Positions 7,708-13,140 of a stretch of DNA of 13,140 nucleotides are shown here, in pieces. Source of the stretch: Bordetella parapertussis. GTDB taxonomy: Bacteria; Pseudomonadota; Gammaproteobacteria; Burkholderiales; Burkholderiaceae_B. The notes under the pieces are model-generated. The model had not been told where the DNA came from. It worked only from the letters and a program-made list of their open reading frames with translations, and did not search any database. The stretch lies in contig CAMBLP010000055.1 of assembly GCA_945868195.1 (NCBI GenBank), positions 1 through 13,140 on the forward strand, given 5' to 3'. The stretch's first letter is position 1; every line of letters begins with the position of its first letter. The position numbers and the translations under genes are program-made.

Positions 7708-8145
7708 TTGGGTGCGATCGCTGGTATTGGTATGGATCTGGTCAACATGGAGCGCATTGACCGAGCTTGGCAACGACATCCTGAGCGCTTTCCGGAAAAA
7801 ATTCTCGGCGAAGATGAGTTGCGCGTGTTTAAAGCACGTGCGGCGCGGGATCGTGGACGTGGAGTGCGATATCTCGCAACGCGTTTTGCCGCAAAAGAAG
7901 CTTTTTCTAAAGCTGTTGGACTAGGTATGCGTATGCCCATGTGGTGGACGCGTATGCAAACGCTCAATTTAAAGGGTGGGCGACCCGCAGTGGTTCTCTC
8001 GGGCCCCTTGGCGCGATGGTATGAGACGCGTTTTGGTCCCGCCCATGTTTCCTTGACCGACGAGTCCGAATACGGAGCCGCTTACGTTGTGGTTGAGACG
8101 CTCTCGGATACATCACCTAATACGCATTCAAATAAAGGAGCATGA
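7708..8145 (+). CDS. acpS: Holo-[acyl-carrier-protein] synthase AcpS
   Basis: AcpS transfers 4'-phosphopantetheine from CoA to the serine of apo-ACP, activating fatty-acid synthesis in the cytoplasm. The 145-residue product shows the family signature: [14 protein letters not shown] with Mg-binding D10, and [17 protein letters not shown] with E64. The C-terminal [16 protein letters not shown] is the usual last strand (normally HVSLSHE...AAAFVVLE); here the HVSLTD form keeps the pattern. It is longer than the roughly 126-residue E. coli enzyme through an extra segment around [11 protein letters not shown] and a polar tail. It starts with TTG, supported by its Shine-Dalgarno. Its stop overlaps the first of two possible nagZ start codons. 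Confidence 0.95.
   Translation: MGAIAGIGMDLVNMERIDRAWQRHPERFPEKILGEDELRVFKARAARDRGRGVRYLATRFAAKEAFSKAVGLGMRMPMWWTRMQTLNLKGGRPAVVLSGPLARWYETRFGPAHVSLTDESEYGAAYVVVETLSDTSPNTHSNKGA
8134..8140 (+). promoter_or_regulatory. Ribosome binding site deciding the nagZ start
   Basis: AAAGGAG lies seven bases before ATG 8148 but only one base before ATG 8142. The spacing favours the second ATG as the start of nagZ, making the protein two residues shorter than the longest frame. Confidence 0.75.
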
Positions 8146-8147
8146 TC

Positions 8148-9221
8148 ATGCACGAATCGAGCCAAGCCCAAGTGACCATCCCTGTTATTCCTCGCGGTCC
8201 TTTGATGGTGGATGTTACAGGTCTAAAAATGACCTCTGCCGAAGAAGCCCGTTTACTGCATCCACTCGTGGGTGGAGTGATTCTGTTTGCGCGTAATTTT
8301 ACCAACCGTAAACAGTTGGTTGCTCTGACCCAGCGTATTCACCAGTTGCGTTCGCCAAGCCTATTAATCGCAGTCGATCACGAGGGTGGTCGCGTGCAAA
8401 GATTTAAGACCGATGGCTTTACAGCGCTACCCTCAATGCAACGCTTAGGTGCGGAGTGGCTCAAGGACCCGATGCGTGCGATGCGCATGGCCACCGACGT
8501 AGGCTTTGTATTAGGTGCTGAGTTACGTGCTTGTGGCGTTGACCTCAGTTTTACACCTGTGTTGGATCTGGATTTTGGCGTGAGCAGTGTTATCGGAGAT
8601 CGCGCTTTTGATGGAGATCCTCGCGTAGTTGCGATGCTTGCACGTGCATTGGCGCAAGGTCTAGCGCAAGCGGGGATGGGCGCCTGTGGTAAGCACTTCC
8701 CCGGTCACGGTGCAGTCTCAGCTGACTCGCATCATGCCATTCCACGCGATGCGCGATCTTTAAAGAAAATTCTTGAACATGATGCCGCACCTTATCAATG
8801 GCTCGGTGATCAAGTGATTCCATCCGTCATGCCCGCCCACGTCATCTACACAAAAGTGGATGCGATGCCTGCAGGTTTTTCACCCATTTGGATTAAGGAA
8901 ATTTTGCGCAAAAAATTGAGCTATGACGGCGTGGTGTTTTCCGATGACCTCACCATGGAAGGCGCCGCGGTCGCTGGGGACATATTGGCGCGCGCACGCG
9001 CTGCACTCAACGCAGGCTGTGATATGGCTTTGGTCTGTAACCGTCCAGATCTTGCGGATGACTTGTTGCAACGACTTTCTTGGAAATCTTCGCGTCGCTC
9101 CCAAGAAAGGATCGAGCGTTTGATGCCCAAGTCAGCTGCGCCCGACTGGAAATCCTTACAAAAGCAATTGGCCTATCTTGAGGCGTTGAAATCGGTCCAA
9201 GCACTCCATGAGCGAGTCTGA
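8148..9221 (+). CDS. nagZ: Beta-N-acetylhexosaminidase NagZ (GH3)
   Basis: NagZ removes N-acetylglucosamine from 1,6-anhydro-muropeptides in the cytoplasm during peptidoglycan recycling; in species with inducible AmpC its product is the inducing signal. The 357-residue protein is full length, with [12 protein letters not shown] at the start, [22 protein letters not shown] (residues 76-86), [19 protein letters not shown] with the loop His 195 acting as acid/base in this subfamily, and [12 protein letters not shown] containing the nucleophile (D266). The start is chosen by the Shine-Dalgarno at 8134-8140. It has no signal peptide, as expected. Its 3' end overlaps uvrC by 14 bases in another frame, suggesting coupling. 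Confidence 0.96.
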   Translation: MHESSQAQVTIPVIPRGPLMVDVTGLKMTSAEEARLLHPLVGGVILFARNFTNRKQLVALTQRIHQLRSPSLLIAVDHEGGRVQRFKTDGFTALPSMQRLGAEWLKDPMRAMRMATDVGFVLGAELRACGVDLSFTPVLDLDFGVSSVIGDRAFDGDPRVVAMLARALAQGLAQAGMGACGKHFPGHGAVSADSHHAIPRDARSLKKILEHDAAPYQWLGDQVIPSVMPAHVIYTKVDAMPAGFSPIWIKEILRKKLSYDGVVFSDDLTMEGAAVAGDILARARAALNAGCDMALVCNRPDLADDLLQRLSWKSSRRSQERIERLMPKSAAPDWKSLQKQLAYLEALKSVQALHERV

Positions 9222-11043
9222 GCCAAACGCTTTTGATATCAAGGCGTTTCTTGCGCAACTGCCGCATCTACCGGGCGTGTATCGGCATATCGACTCGGCT
9301 GATGAGGTTTTGTACGTTGGTAAAGCGCGCGATTTAAAAAAGAGGGTGTCCTCTTATTTTCAAAAGACACCCTCGAGTCCTCGTATCGGTCATATGGTGG
9401 CGCGCGTGGTCCGCATCGAGGTCACGGTCACGCGCTCGGAGGCCGAGGCGCTGATTCTTGAAAACAACCTGATTAAAACGCTGCGCCCGCGCTACAACAT
9501 TCTGTTTCGCGACGACAAGTCCTATCCCTACTTGATGCTTTCTGGTCATGTGGCGCCGCGCATAGCGTATTACCGTGGCTCGACACAAAAGAAAGGTCAG
9601 TTTTTCGGGCCTTACCCGAGCGCTTGGGCCGTCAGAGAAACCATACAGATTTTACAAAAGGTTTTTCGTTTACGAACCTGTGAGGATACGGTTTATGCCA
9701 ATCGTTCCAGACCTTGTTTGCTTCACCAGATTGGTCGTTGTTCCGCGCCATGTGTCGATGAAATCTCCCCGCAGGAGTATTTGGCAGACGCCGAGCGCGC
9801 CGCGCGATTTTTGAATGGTGAAACGCAGGAAATCATGGGCGATATTGAGCGGCGCATGCAAGGTGCCGCCGAGTCACTTGAGTTTGAGCAGGCCGCGCTG
9901 TTGCGCGATCAAATGGGGGCGCTTGCCAAGGTTTTGCATCAGCAAACCATGGAGGATTCGGATCAAAGCGATACCGATGTCATCGTGGTGGCCTCCCTTG
10001 GGGGTAAAGTTTGTGTCAATTTGGCGATGGTGCGGGGAGGGCGTCATCTTGGCGATCGTGCATTTTTTCCGACGCATACCGATGGCGACTCTAGCGCAGA
10101 GGTACTCGAAATTTTTATCGCTCAGCATTATGTGGATCATTCCTTACCTGCAGTCGTTGTGGGTTCGCACGCGTTACCCGATCCTGCGTTGATCGATTTG
10201 ATTGCGGAAACTTCCTCCACTAAATCACGTTTTATGAGTCGCCCTCAAGGGGTGCGCCGCGCTTGGCTCGAACAAGCGACGCGCAACGCGGAAATGGCGC
10301 TAGGCAGTGCGCTGCTGGAGTCGGGGGCGCGCAGTGCCCGAACATTGGCTCTGGCCGAGGCCCTGGATCTTGATACTGACCCGGTCGCTCTCGACGCGCT
10401 GCATATCGAGTGTTTCGATATTAGTCATACCGCGGGAGAGGCGACCCAAGCTTCTTGCGTGGTGTATGCCCAGCATGCCATGCAGCCTTCCTTGTATCGC
10501 CGCTATAACATCGCAGGTATTACTCCGGGTGATGATTATGCGGCGATGAGGCAAGTGTTGACCCGCCGTTTTGGAAAGGTCGCAGATGGTGAGGCGCTGA
10601 TGCCAGGTTTGGTCCTGATTGATGGTGGCAAAGGGCAGGTGGAAATCGCCCGCCAAGTCTTCGTCGAGTTGGGCTTAGAGACCGAGGTTTTAGTGGGTGT
10701 GGCAAAAGGAGATCGACGCAAGGTTGGTTTGGAAACTTTGATTTTCCCTGATGAGAGGGCCCCTTTAGTCTTGGGCGAAACCTCCGCCGCGCTGATGCTG
10801 ATCGCACAAATACGGGACGAGGCGCATCGTTTTGCGATCACCGGGATGCGCGCCAAGCGTGCCAAAGCCAGAAACGTTTCTCGTCTCGAGGACATCGACG
10901 GCATTGGAGCTAAACGCCGGCAACGCTTACTCGCACGCTTTGGCGGTTTTAGCGGCGTGGCCAATGCCAGCATCGAGGATCTGACCTCGGTCGAAGGGAT
11001 CTCCCCCGAATTGGCCGAGCGTATTTACTTTTCCTTGCGCTAA
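9208..11043 (+). CDS. uvrC: UvrABC system protein C
   Basis: UvrC makes the two incisions around DNA lesions in nucleotide excision repair after UvrA/UvrB recognition. The 611-residue protein has all domains in order: GIY-YIG nuclease (GVY at 23-25, YVGKARDL at 36-43, E85 in LILENNLIK) for the 3' cut; a Cys cluster region ([19 protein letters not shown]); a UVR domain that contacts UvrB (about 212-246); an RNase H-like domain for the 5' cut with the D404, D472, H540 triad ([25 protein letters not shown]); and tandem helix-hairpin-helix motifs at about 559-611. Length is normal. It starts inside the end of nagZ with no obvious Shine-Dalgarno, so it probably depends on nagZ translation. pgsA follows after 17 bases. 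Confidence 0.97.
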   Translation: MSESEPNAFDIKAFLAQLPHLPGVYRHIDSADEVLYVGKARDLKKRVSSYFQKTPSSPRIGHMVARVVRIEVTVTRSEAEALILENNLIKTLRPRYNILFRDDKSYPYLMLSGHVAPRIAYYRGSTQKKGQFFGPYPSAWAVRETIQILQKVFRLRTCEDTVYANRSRPCLLHQIGRCSAPCVDEISPQEYLADAERAARFLNGETQEIMGDIERRMQGAAESLEFEQAALLRDQMGALAKVLHQQTMEDSDQSDTDVIVVASLGGKVCVNLAMVRGGRHLGDRAFFPTHTDGDSSAEVLEIFIAQHYVDHSLPAVVVGSHALPDPALIDLIAETSSTKSRFMSRPQGVRRAWLEQATRNAEMALGSALLESGARSARTLALAEALDLDTDPVALDALHIECFDISHTAGEATQASCVVYAQHAMQPSLYRRYNIAGITPGDDYAAMRQVLTRRFGKVADGEALMPGLVLIDGGKGQVEIARQVFVELGLETEVLVGVAKGDRRKVGLETLIFPDERAPLVLGETSAALMLIAQIRDEAHRFAITGMRAKRAKARNVSRLEDIDGIGAKRRQRLLARFGGFSGVANASIEDLTSVEGISPELAERIYFSLR

Positions 11044-11053
11044 CTGGGTTAGC
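11039..11053 (+). repeat. Inverted repeat at the uvrC stop, upstream of pgsA
   Basis: GCTAAC-TGG-GTTAGC forms a perfect 6-bp stem with a 3-base loop. The uvrC stop TAA is inside the left arm and the pgsA ATG lies seven bases after the right arm. No T-run follows, so it is not an intrinsic terminator. It occupies the ribosome-loading zone of pgsA. Confidence 0.6.
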
Positions 11054-11060
11054 ATTACAT

Positions 11061-11639
11061 ATGCCTTTAAATTTTCCCATCGTCCTGACGTGGTTTCGAA
11101 TCGCCATGATCCCGCTCTTGGTCGGGCTTTATTATCTGCCCGAGTCGTGGATGAGCGTGCCTGCGCGCGACCTGACCGCGAGTCTTGCATTTATCTTTGC
11201 CGCGTTGACGGATTGGTTTGATGGTTGGCTGGCCCGACTTTGGAATCAGACTTCGTCCTTTGGTGCTTTTTTAGATCCAGTGGCTGACAAGCTCATGGTG
11301 TCCGCGGCTTTATTGGTTTTGCTCAATCTCGATCGTGTTGACGTCATGATCGCCTTGGTGATTATTGGACGTGAAATCACGATCTCCGCACTGCGCGAGT
11401 GGATGGCGCAGATCGGCGCGAGCGCAAGCGTTGCCGTGCATTGGCTCGGCAAGTTCAAGACGGCCGCCCAGATGATTGCAATCCCGTGCTTGCTTTACTA
11501 CGACACGCTGTTTGGTATCCCTTTTGCGCAAATCGGGCAAATCCTGATTGTCATCGCAGCAATCCTGACGGTCTGGTCGATGCTGTATTACCTACGCCGC
11601 GCGATGCCCGTGATTCGCGAAAAAACCTCAAAAAGCTAG
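11061..11639 (+). CDS. pgsA: CDP-diacylglycerol--glycerol-3-phosphate 3-phosphatidyltransferase PgsA
   Basis: PgsA makes phosphatidylglycerol phosphate from CDP-diacylglycerol and glycerol 3-phosphate in the inner membrane, the committed step to phosphatidylglycerol and cardiolipin. The 192-residue protein begins MPLNFPIVLTWFRI, typical of the family, and carries the complete CDP-alcohol phosphotransferase motif: D51, D54, G55, A58, R59, G68, D72 and D76 in LTDWFDGWLARL...FGAFLDPVAD. Around five to six membrane helices are evident (for example IPLLVGLYYL, ASLAFIFAAL, VSAALLVLLNL, IGQILIVIAAILTVWSMLYYL). No good Shine-Dalgarno is visible. It is the last gene of the plus-strand cluster and ends one base from convergent queF, with no terminator between. 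Confidence 0.96.
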   Translation: MPLNFPIVLTWFRIAMIPLLVGLYYLPESWMSVPARDLTASLAFIFAALTDWFDGWLARLWNQTSSFGAFLDPVADKLMVSAALLVLLNLDRVDVMIALVIIGREITISALREWMAQIGASASVAVHWLGKFKTAAQMIAIPCLLYYDTLFGIPFAQIGQILIVIAAILTVWSMLYYLRRAMPVIREKTSKS

Positions 11640-11640
11640 C

Positions 11641-12492
11641 CTATTGACGCGCGCTTCTGTGAAGCGATGGTGGCGGCATGCCTGGCGTTGCGCGCCAAGG
11701 ATTAATGTCTAGGCCACCACGTCGGGTGTAGCGCGCATAGACGGACAGCGCTTGAGGTTGACACCGCGTCAAAATATCCATAAAGATCGTTTCAACGCAG
11801 TGCTCGTGAAAACCATTATGCATGCGAAACGAGACAATATATTTCAGCAACCCAGCAGGATCGATTTTTGGACCGGTGTAGTCAATCTGCACACACGCCC
11901 AATCGGGCTGAGAGGTCACAGGGCAGTTGGACTTCAATAGTCTCGAAAAAAGAGACTCGCGCACGGTTGTCGTGTGGCCATGCGTTGCAGCCGCCAAACA
12001 AAGCAAGTCGGCATTGGGCTCATAACAATCTATTGTGAGTGCTTGTGCATCAAGATCCAAGCCGTTGAATTCCTCGATCTGCAAGTTCGCAAAATCACGT
12101 GTTGGGATGAGCTCGACCGAGACTCGTTTTCCAGCGGCTGCCGAGAGATCTTTGCGCATGGTTTCAAGCATCTGTTCGGTTGAAACAAAGGCGGTCTGAT
12201 TGAAGCTGTTGAGATAAAGTTTCAGGGATTTGGATTCGATGATGTTGGGGCTAGTGCAGTCAACAATGAGGCGCAATAACGCGACTTGCGGCATACCTTG
12301 TGGGTTTAGCCACGACATTTCGTAGGCATTCCATAGATCCCAGCCTGAAAATGGCAGTGAAGGCGGAGCCATTAAAGAGGCGAACTGTTGGCGCCCCTGA
12401 TCACGCCCGATGGGAAACAGCAGACTCGGGTCGTAGGAAGTTGGATAGGCAACCTCTTGGCCAAGAGGAAGATCACGCGTGGGAAGTTTCAT
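11641..12492 (-). CDS. queF: NADPH-dependent 7-cyano-7-deazaguanine reductase QueF (long form)
   Basis: QueF reduces preQ0 to preQ1 with two NADPH in queuosine tRNA modification, in the cytoplasm. The 283-residue protein is the long, two-T-fold (E. coli-type) form. Visible motifs: substrate-linked IIESKSLKLYLNSFNQT (86-100), the catalytic LLKSNCPVTSQPDWA with C190 forming the thioimide and D197 as proton donor, FHEHCVE, and the C-terminal SVYARYTRRGGLDINPWR. ATG 12492 is preferred because MKLPTRDLPLG reaches the conserved start region. The frame extends to a TTG at 12519 with an AGG five bases upstream, which would add nine residues. No other queuosine gene is present. The upstream region carries an FNR-type box and a possible -10 (TAAAAT). 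Confidence 0.96.
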   Translation of the reverse strand: MKLPTRDLPLGQEVAYPTSYDPSLLFPIGRDQGRQQFASLMAPPSLPFSGWDLWNAYEMSWLNPQGMPQVALLRLIVDCTSPNIIESKSLKLYLNSFNQTAFVSTEQMLETMRKDLSAAAGKRVSVELIPTRDFANLQIEEFNGLDLDAQALTIDCYEPNADLLCLAAATHGHTTTVRESLFSRLLKSNCPVTSQPDWACVQIDYTGPKIDPAGLLKYIVSFRMHNGFHEHCVETIFMDILTRCQPQALSVYARYTRRGGLDINPWRATPGMPPPSLHRSARQ

Positions 12493-12519
12493 CGAATCGC
12501 AACAAGAAAATAAACTCAA

Positions 12520-12525
12520 TTTTAC
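12520..12525 (-). promoter_or_regulatory. Candidate -10 element of queF
   Basis: Read on the minus strand, TAAAAT matches the sigma-70 -10 consensus at five of six positions and would start transcription near 12513, upstream of ATG 12492 but downstream of TTG 12519. No good -35 lies at 16-18 bases. The FNR-type box would fall in the spacer, a position usually associated with repression. Confidence 0.3.
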
Positions 12526-12529
12526 CTAG

Positions 12530-12543
12530 TTGATTTAAATCAA
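12530..12543. promoter_or_regulatory. Perfect FNR/ANR-type binding site
   Basis: TTGATTTAAATCAA is an exact, fully palindromic match to the FNR/ANR/DNR consensus TTGAT-N4-ATCAA. It lies in an intergenic region 38 bases upstream of queF ATG 12492 and 35 bases upstream of the plus-strand small ORF. Relative to the rightward -10 at 12567-12572, its centre falls at about -42, the classical class II activator position. Whether this organism carries an FNR-type regulator cannot be seen from the window. Confidence 0.7.
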
Positions 12544-12566
12544 AGCGGAGATACACCTACAACACC

Positions 12567-12572
12567 TAGAAT
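12567..12572 (+). promoter_or_regulatory. -10 element of putative FNR-dependent promoter
   Basis: TAGAAT matches the sigma-70 -10 consensus at five of six positions. It begins about 30 bases from the centre of the FNR-type box, as in class II FNR-activated promoters, which typically lack a good -35, as here. Predicted initiation is at 12578-12580. Two direct ACACCTA repeats (12554 and 12562 region) lie between the box and the -10. Confidence 0.5.
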
Positions 12573-12578
12573 TTCTTC

Positions 12579-12737
12579 ATGAAGGTTCAATCCATTTTTG
12601 CGTTAAATCGCCCGCTGAGTCCCGTCGAAATGTCCGGACGTCGGCGCGATCTCGTCAGACTGGTTCTGGCAGGGCGTTGTCAGGGCTTGTTCAGAACGGC
12701 GTGTCACGATGGATATCCCTGTTGCATCCATTTTTAA
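12579..12737 (+). CDS. Putative 52-residue cysteine-containing small protein, possibly leaderless; unrecognised
   Basis: An ATG six bases after the TAGAAT -10 opens a 52-codon frame ending TAA 12735-12737. The product starts MKVQSIFALNRPLSPVEMSG, has an arginine-rich middle (GRRRDLVRLVLAGR), and ends with four cysteines in total (RCQG, TACHDGYPCCIHF). I recognise no family. The predicted transcription start coincides with the ATG, so a leaderless mRNA would be needed; no Shine-Dalgarno is present. Third-position base use is not distinctive. An inverted repeat begins directly after the stop. Alternatively, the frame is fortuitous and the FNR-driven transcript is a small RNA. The rest of the 12493-12777 gap contains only the regulatory elements listed separately. 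Confidence 0.33.
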   Translation: MKVQSIFALNRPLSPVEMSGRRRDLVRLVLAGRCQGLFRTACHDGYPCCIHF

Positions 12738-12769
12738 GACAGACTATTTTGCGCTCAAGACAGTCTGTC
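12738..12769. repeat. Inverted repeat between the small ORF and the MaoC-like gene
   Basis: GACAGACT (12738-12745) pairs perfectly with AGTCTGTC (12762-12769) around a 16-base loop. The right arm is also part of a compact near-palindrome GACAG-T-CTGTC (12759-12769), and AAGACAG occurs twice (12736, 12757). No T-run follows in either direction, so it is not a standard intrinsic terminator, but its place between two convergent frames fits a 3'-end structure or a protein-binding site. Confidence 0.5.
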
Positions 12770-12777
12770 GTGATCAC

Positions 12778-13140
12778 TTAATGCCTCTCGCCAGCGAGCA
12801 TCCTCACGGCTGTGTAGGTCATGACATCTACACCATCTTGGTTTTTAACATCGACGCGTGACGTCACGACCGCGCGATTATGTTTCGATGTCGGTTTGAT
12901 CGCGGTCACCTCGACCTCAGCCCAGATGGTGTCGCCTGCCAACACAGGTTTGAGGACTTTTTTATGGACCTCGAGCAAGGCAAGACCCGTGCCTTGCACC
13001 ATGCCCTGCATGAGCAACCCCTCGATCAAGCCATACGTCAGTCCACCGGGAACAGGGCGTCCTTGCATTGCGCCATGCGCAAAGGTTTTGTCGATAAAGA
13101 TCGTTTCCAGCATCCCTGTTACGCTAATAAAGTTAATGAT
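12778..13140 (-). CDS. MaoC-like hot-dog-fold dehydratase, 5' end beyond window
   Basis: The minus-strand frame is open to the right edge; the ATG at 13113 is very probably internal, because the nine codons before it (IINFISVTG) continue the conserved family segment. The visible 121 residues match the C-terminal part of MaoC-like domains: NFISVTG, FIDKTFAHGAMQGRPVPGGL, LKPVLAGDTIWAEVEVTAIKPTSKHNRAVV, and DGVDVMTYTAVRML. Family members hydrate or dehydrate acyl-CoA or related acyl groups. In R-hydratases the loop reads GDxNPxHxD with catalytic Asp and His; here the aligned loop is GMLETIFID, so both are replaced (Met and Phe). The protein therefore belongs to a divergent subfamily whose activity should not be assumed. 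Confidence 0.83.
   Translation of the reverse strand: MINFISVTGMLETIFIDKTFAHGAMQGRPVPGGLTYGLIEGLLMQGMVQGTGLALLEVHKKVLKPVLAGDTIWAEVEVTAIKPTSKHNRAVVTSRVDVKNQDGVDVMTYTAVRMLAGERH

Noticed and set aside
9340..9375. Repeated AGGGTGTCCTCTT / AAGACACCCTCGAG inverted arms inside uvrC
   Set aside because: A palindrome-like stretch (GAGGGTGTC with GACACCCTC) within conserved coding sequence; no T-run or context suggests a function beyond coding.
10536..10973. 145-codon minus-strand frame opposite uvrC
   Set aside because: The plus strand encodes conserved UvrC nuclease and helix-hairpin-helix segments; the antisense product is low-complexity Ser/Arg/Pro-rich.
1..13140. Defence island, toxin-antitoxin pair, mobile element or CRISPR array
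   Set aside because: No transposase, integrase, nuclease-based defence gene, repeat-spacer pattern or antitoxin-like pair is present; the genes are mainly housekeeping or conserved accessory genes.

Overview
The window looks like ordinary chromosome from a betaproteobacterium, most likely order Burkholderiales (Alcaligenaceae-like, though the genus cannot be fixed by eye). The basis is the pdxJ-acpS-nagZ-uvrC-pgsA gene order, a long-form QueF, a type B bL31, an orphan substrate-binding protein of the ABC_sub_bind family, and protein sequences that read like Burkholderiales homologues. No mobile element, CRISPR array, tRNA, rRNA or prophage gene was found.

Layout. Positions 1-713 (minus) hold the N-terminal part of an M48/Ste24-type membrane metallopeptidase cut by the left edge, divergent from orn (oligoribonuclease, plus). 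Orn overlaps tail-to-tail with a minus-strand unit of two membrane proteins: an ArnT-like GT-C glycosyltransferase (2768-4519) followed, with a 4-base overlap, by a MATE/MOP-family transporter (1353-2771). Upstream of this pair, separated by a strong intrinsic terminator, lies rpmE (bL31 type B). Divergent from rpmE is a plus-strand spermidine-synthase-like methyltransferase-fold gene, followed by an exported ABC substrate-binding protein with no partner genes in view.

From 6893 to 11639 runs a compact plus-strand housekeeping cluster: pdxJ (vitamin B6), acpS (activation of acyl carrier protein), nagZ (peptidoglycan recycling), uvrC (nucleotide excision repair) and pgsA (phosphatidylglycerol synthesis). 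Genes overlap or sit within a few to about 17 bases of each other, so they are probably co-transcribed. pdxJ is preceded by a possible 13-codon coupled leader ORF with a better Shine-Dalgarno than its own. Convergent with pgsA, one base away, is queF (queuosine synthesis, minus). The right edge cuts a minus-strand MaoC-like hot-dog protein that lacks the usual hydratase Asp/His pair.

The most unusual place is the 285-base gap between queF and the MaoC-like gene. It holds a perfect FNR/ANR box (TTGAT-TTAA-ATCAA at 12530-12543), a well-placed -10 (TAGAAT, 12567-12572) pointing right, and then an undescribed 52-codon ORF whose ATG falls on the predicted transcription start, followed directly by an inverted repeat. 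This reads as an anaerobically activated small transcript, either a leaderless cysteine-containing small protein or a regulatory RNA.
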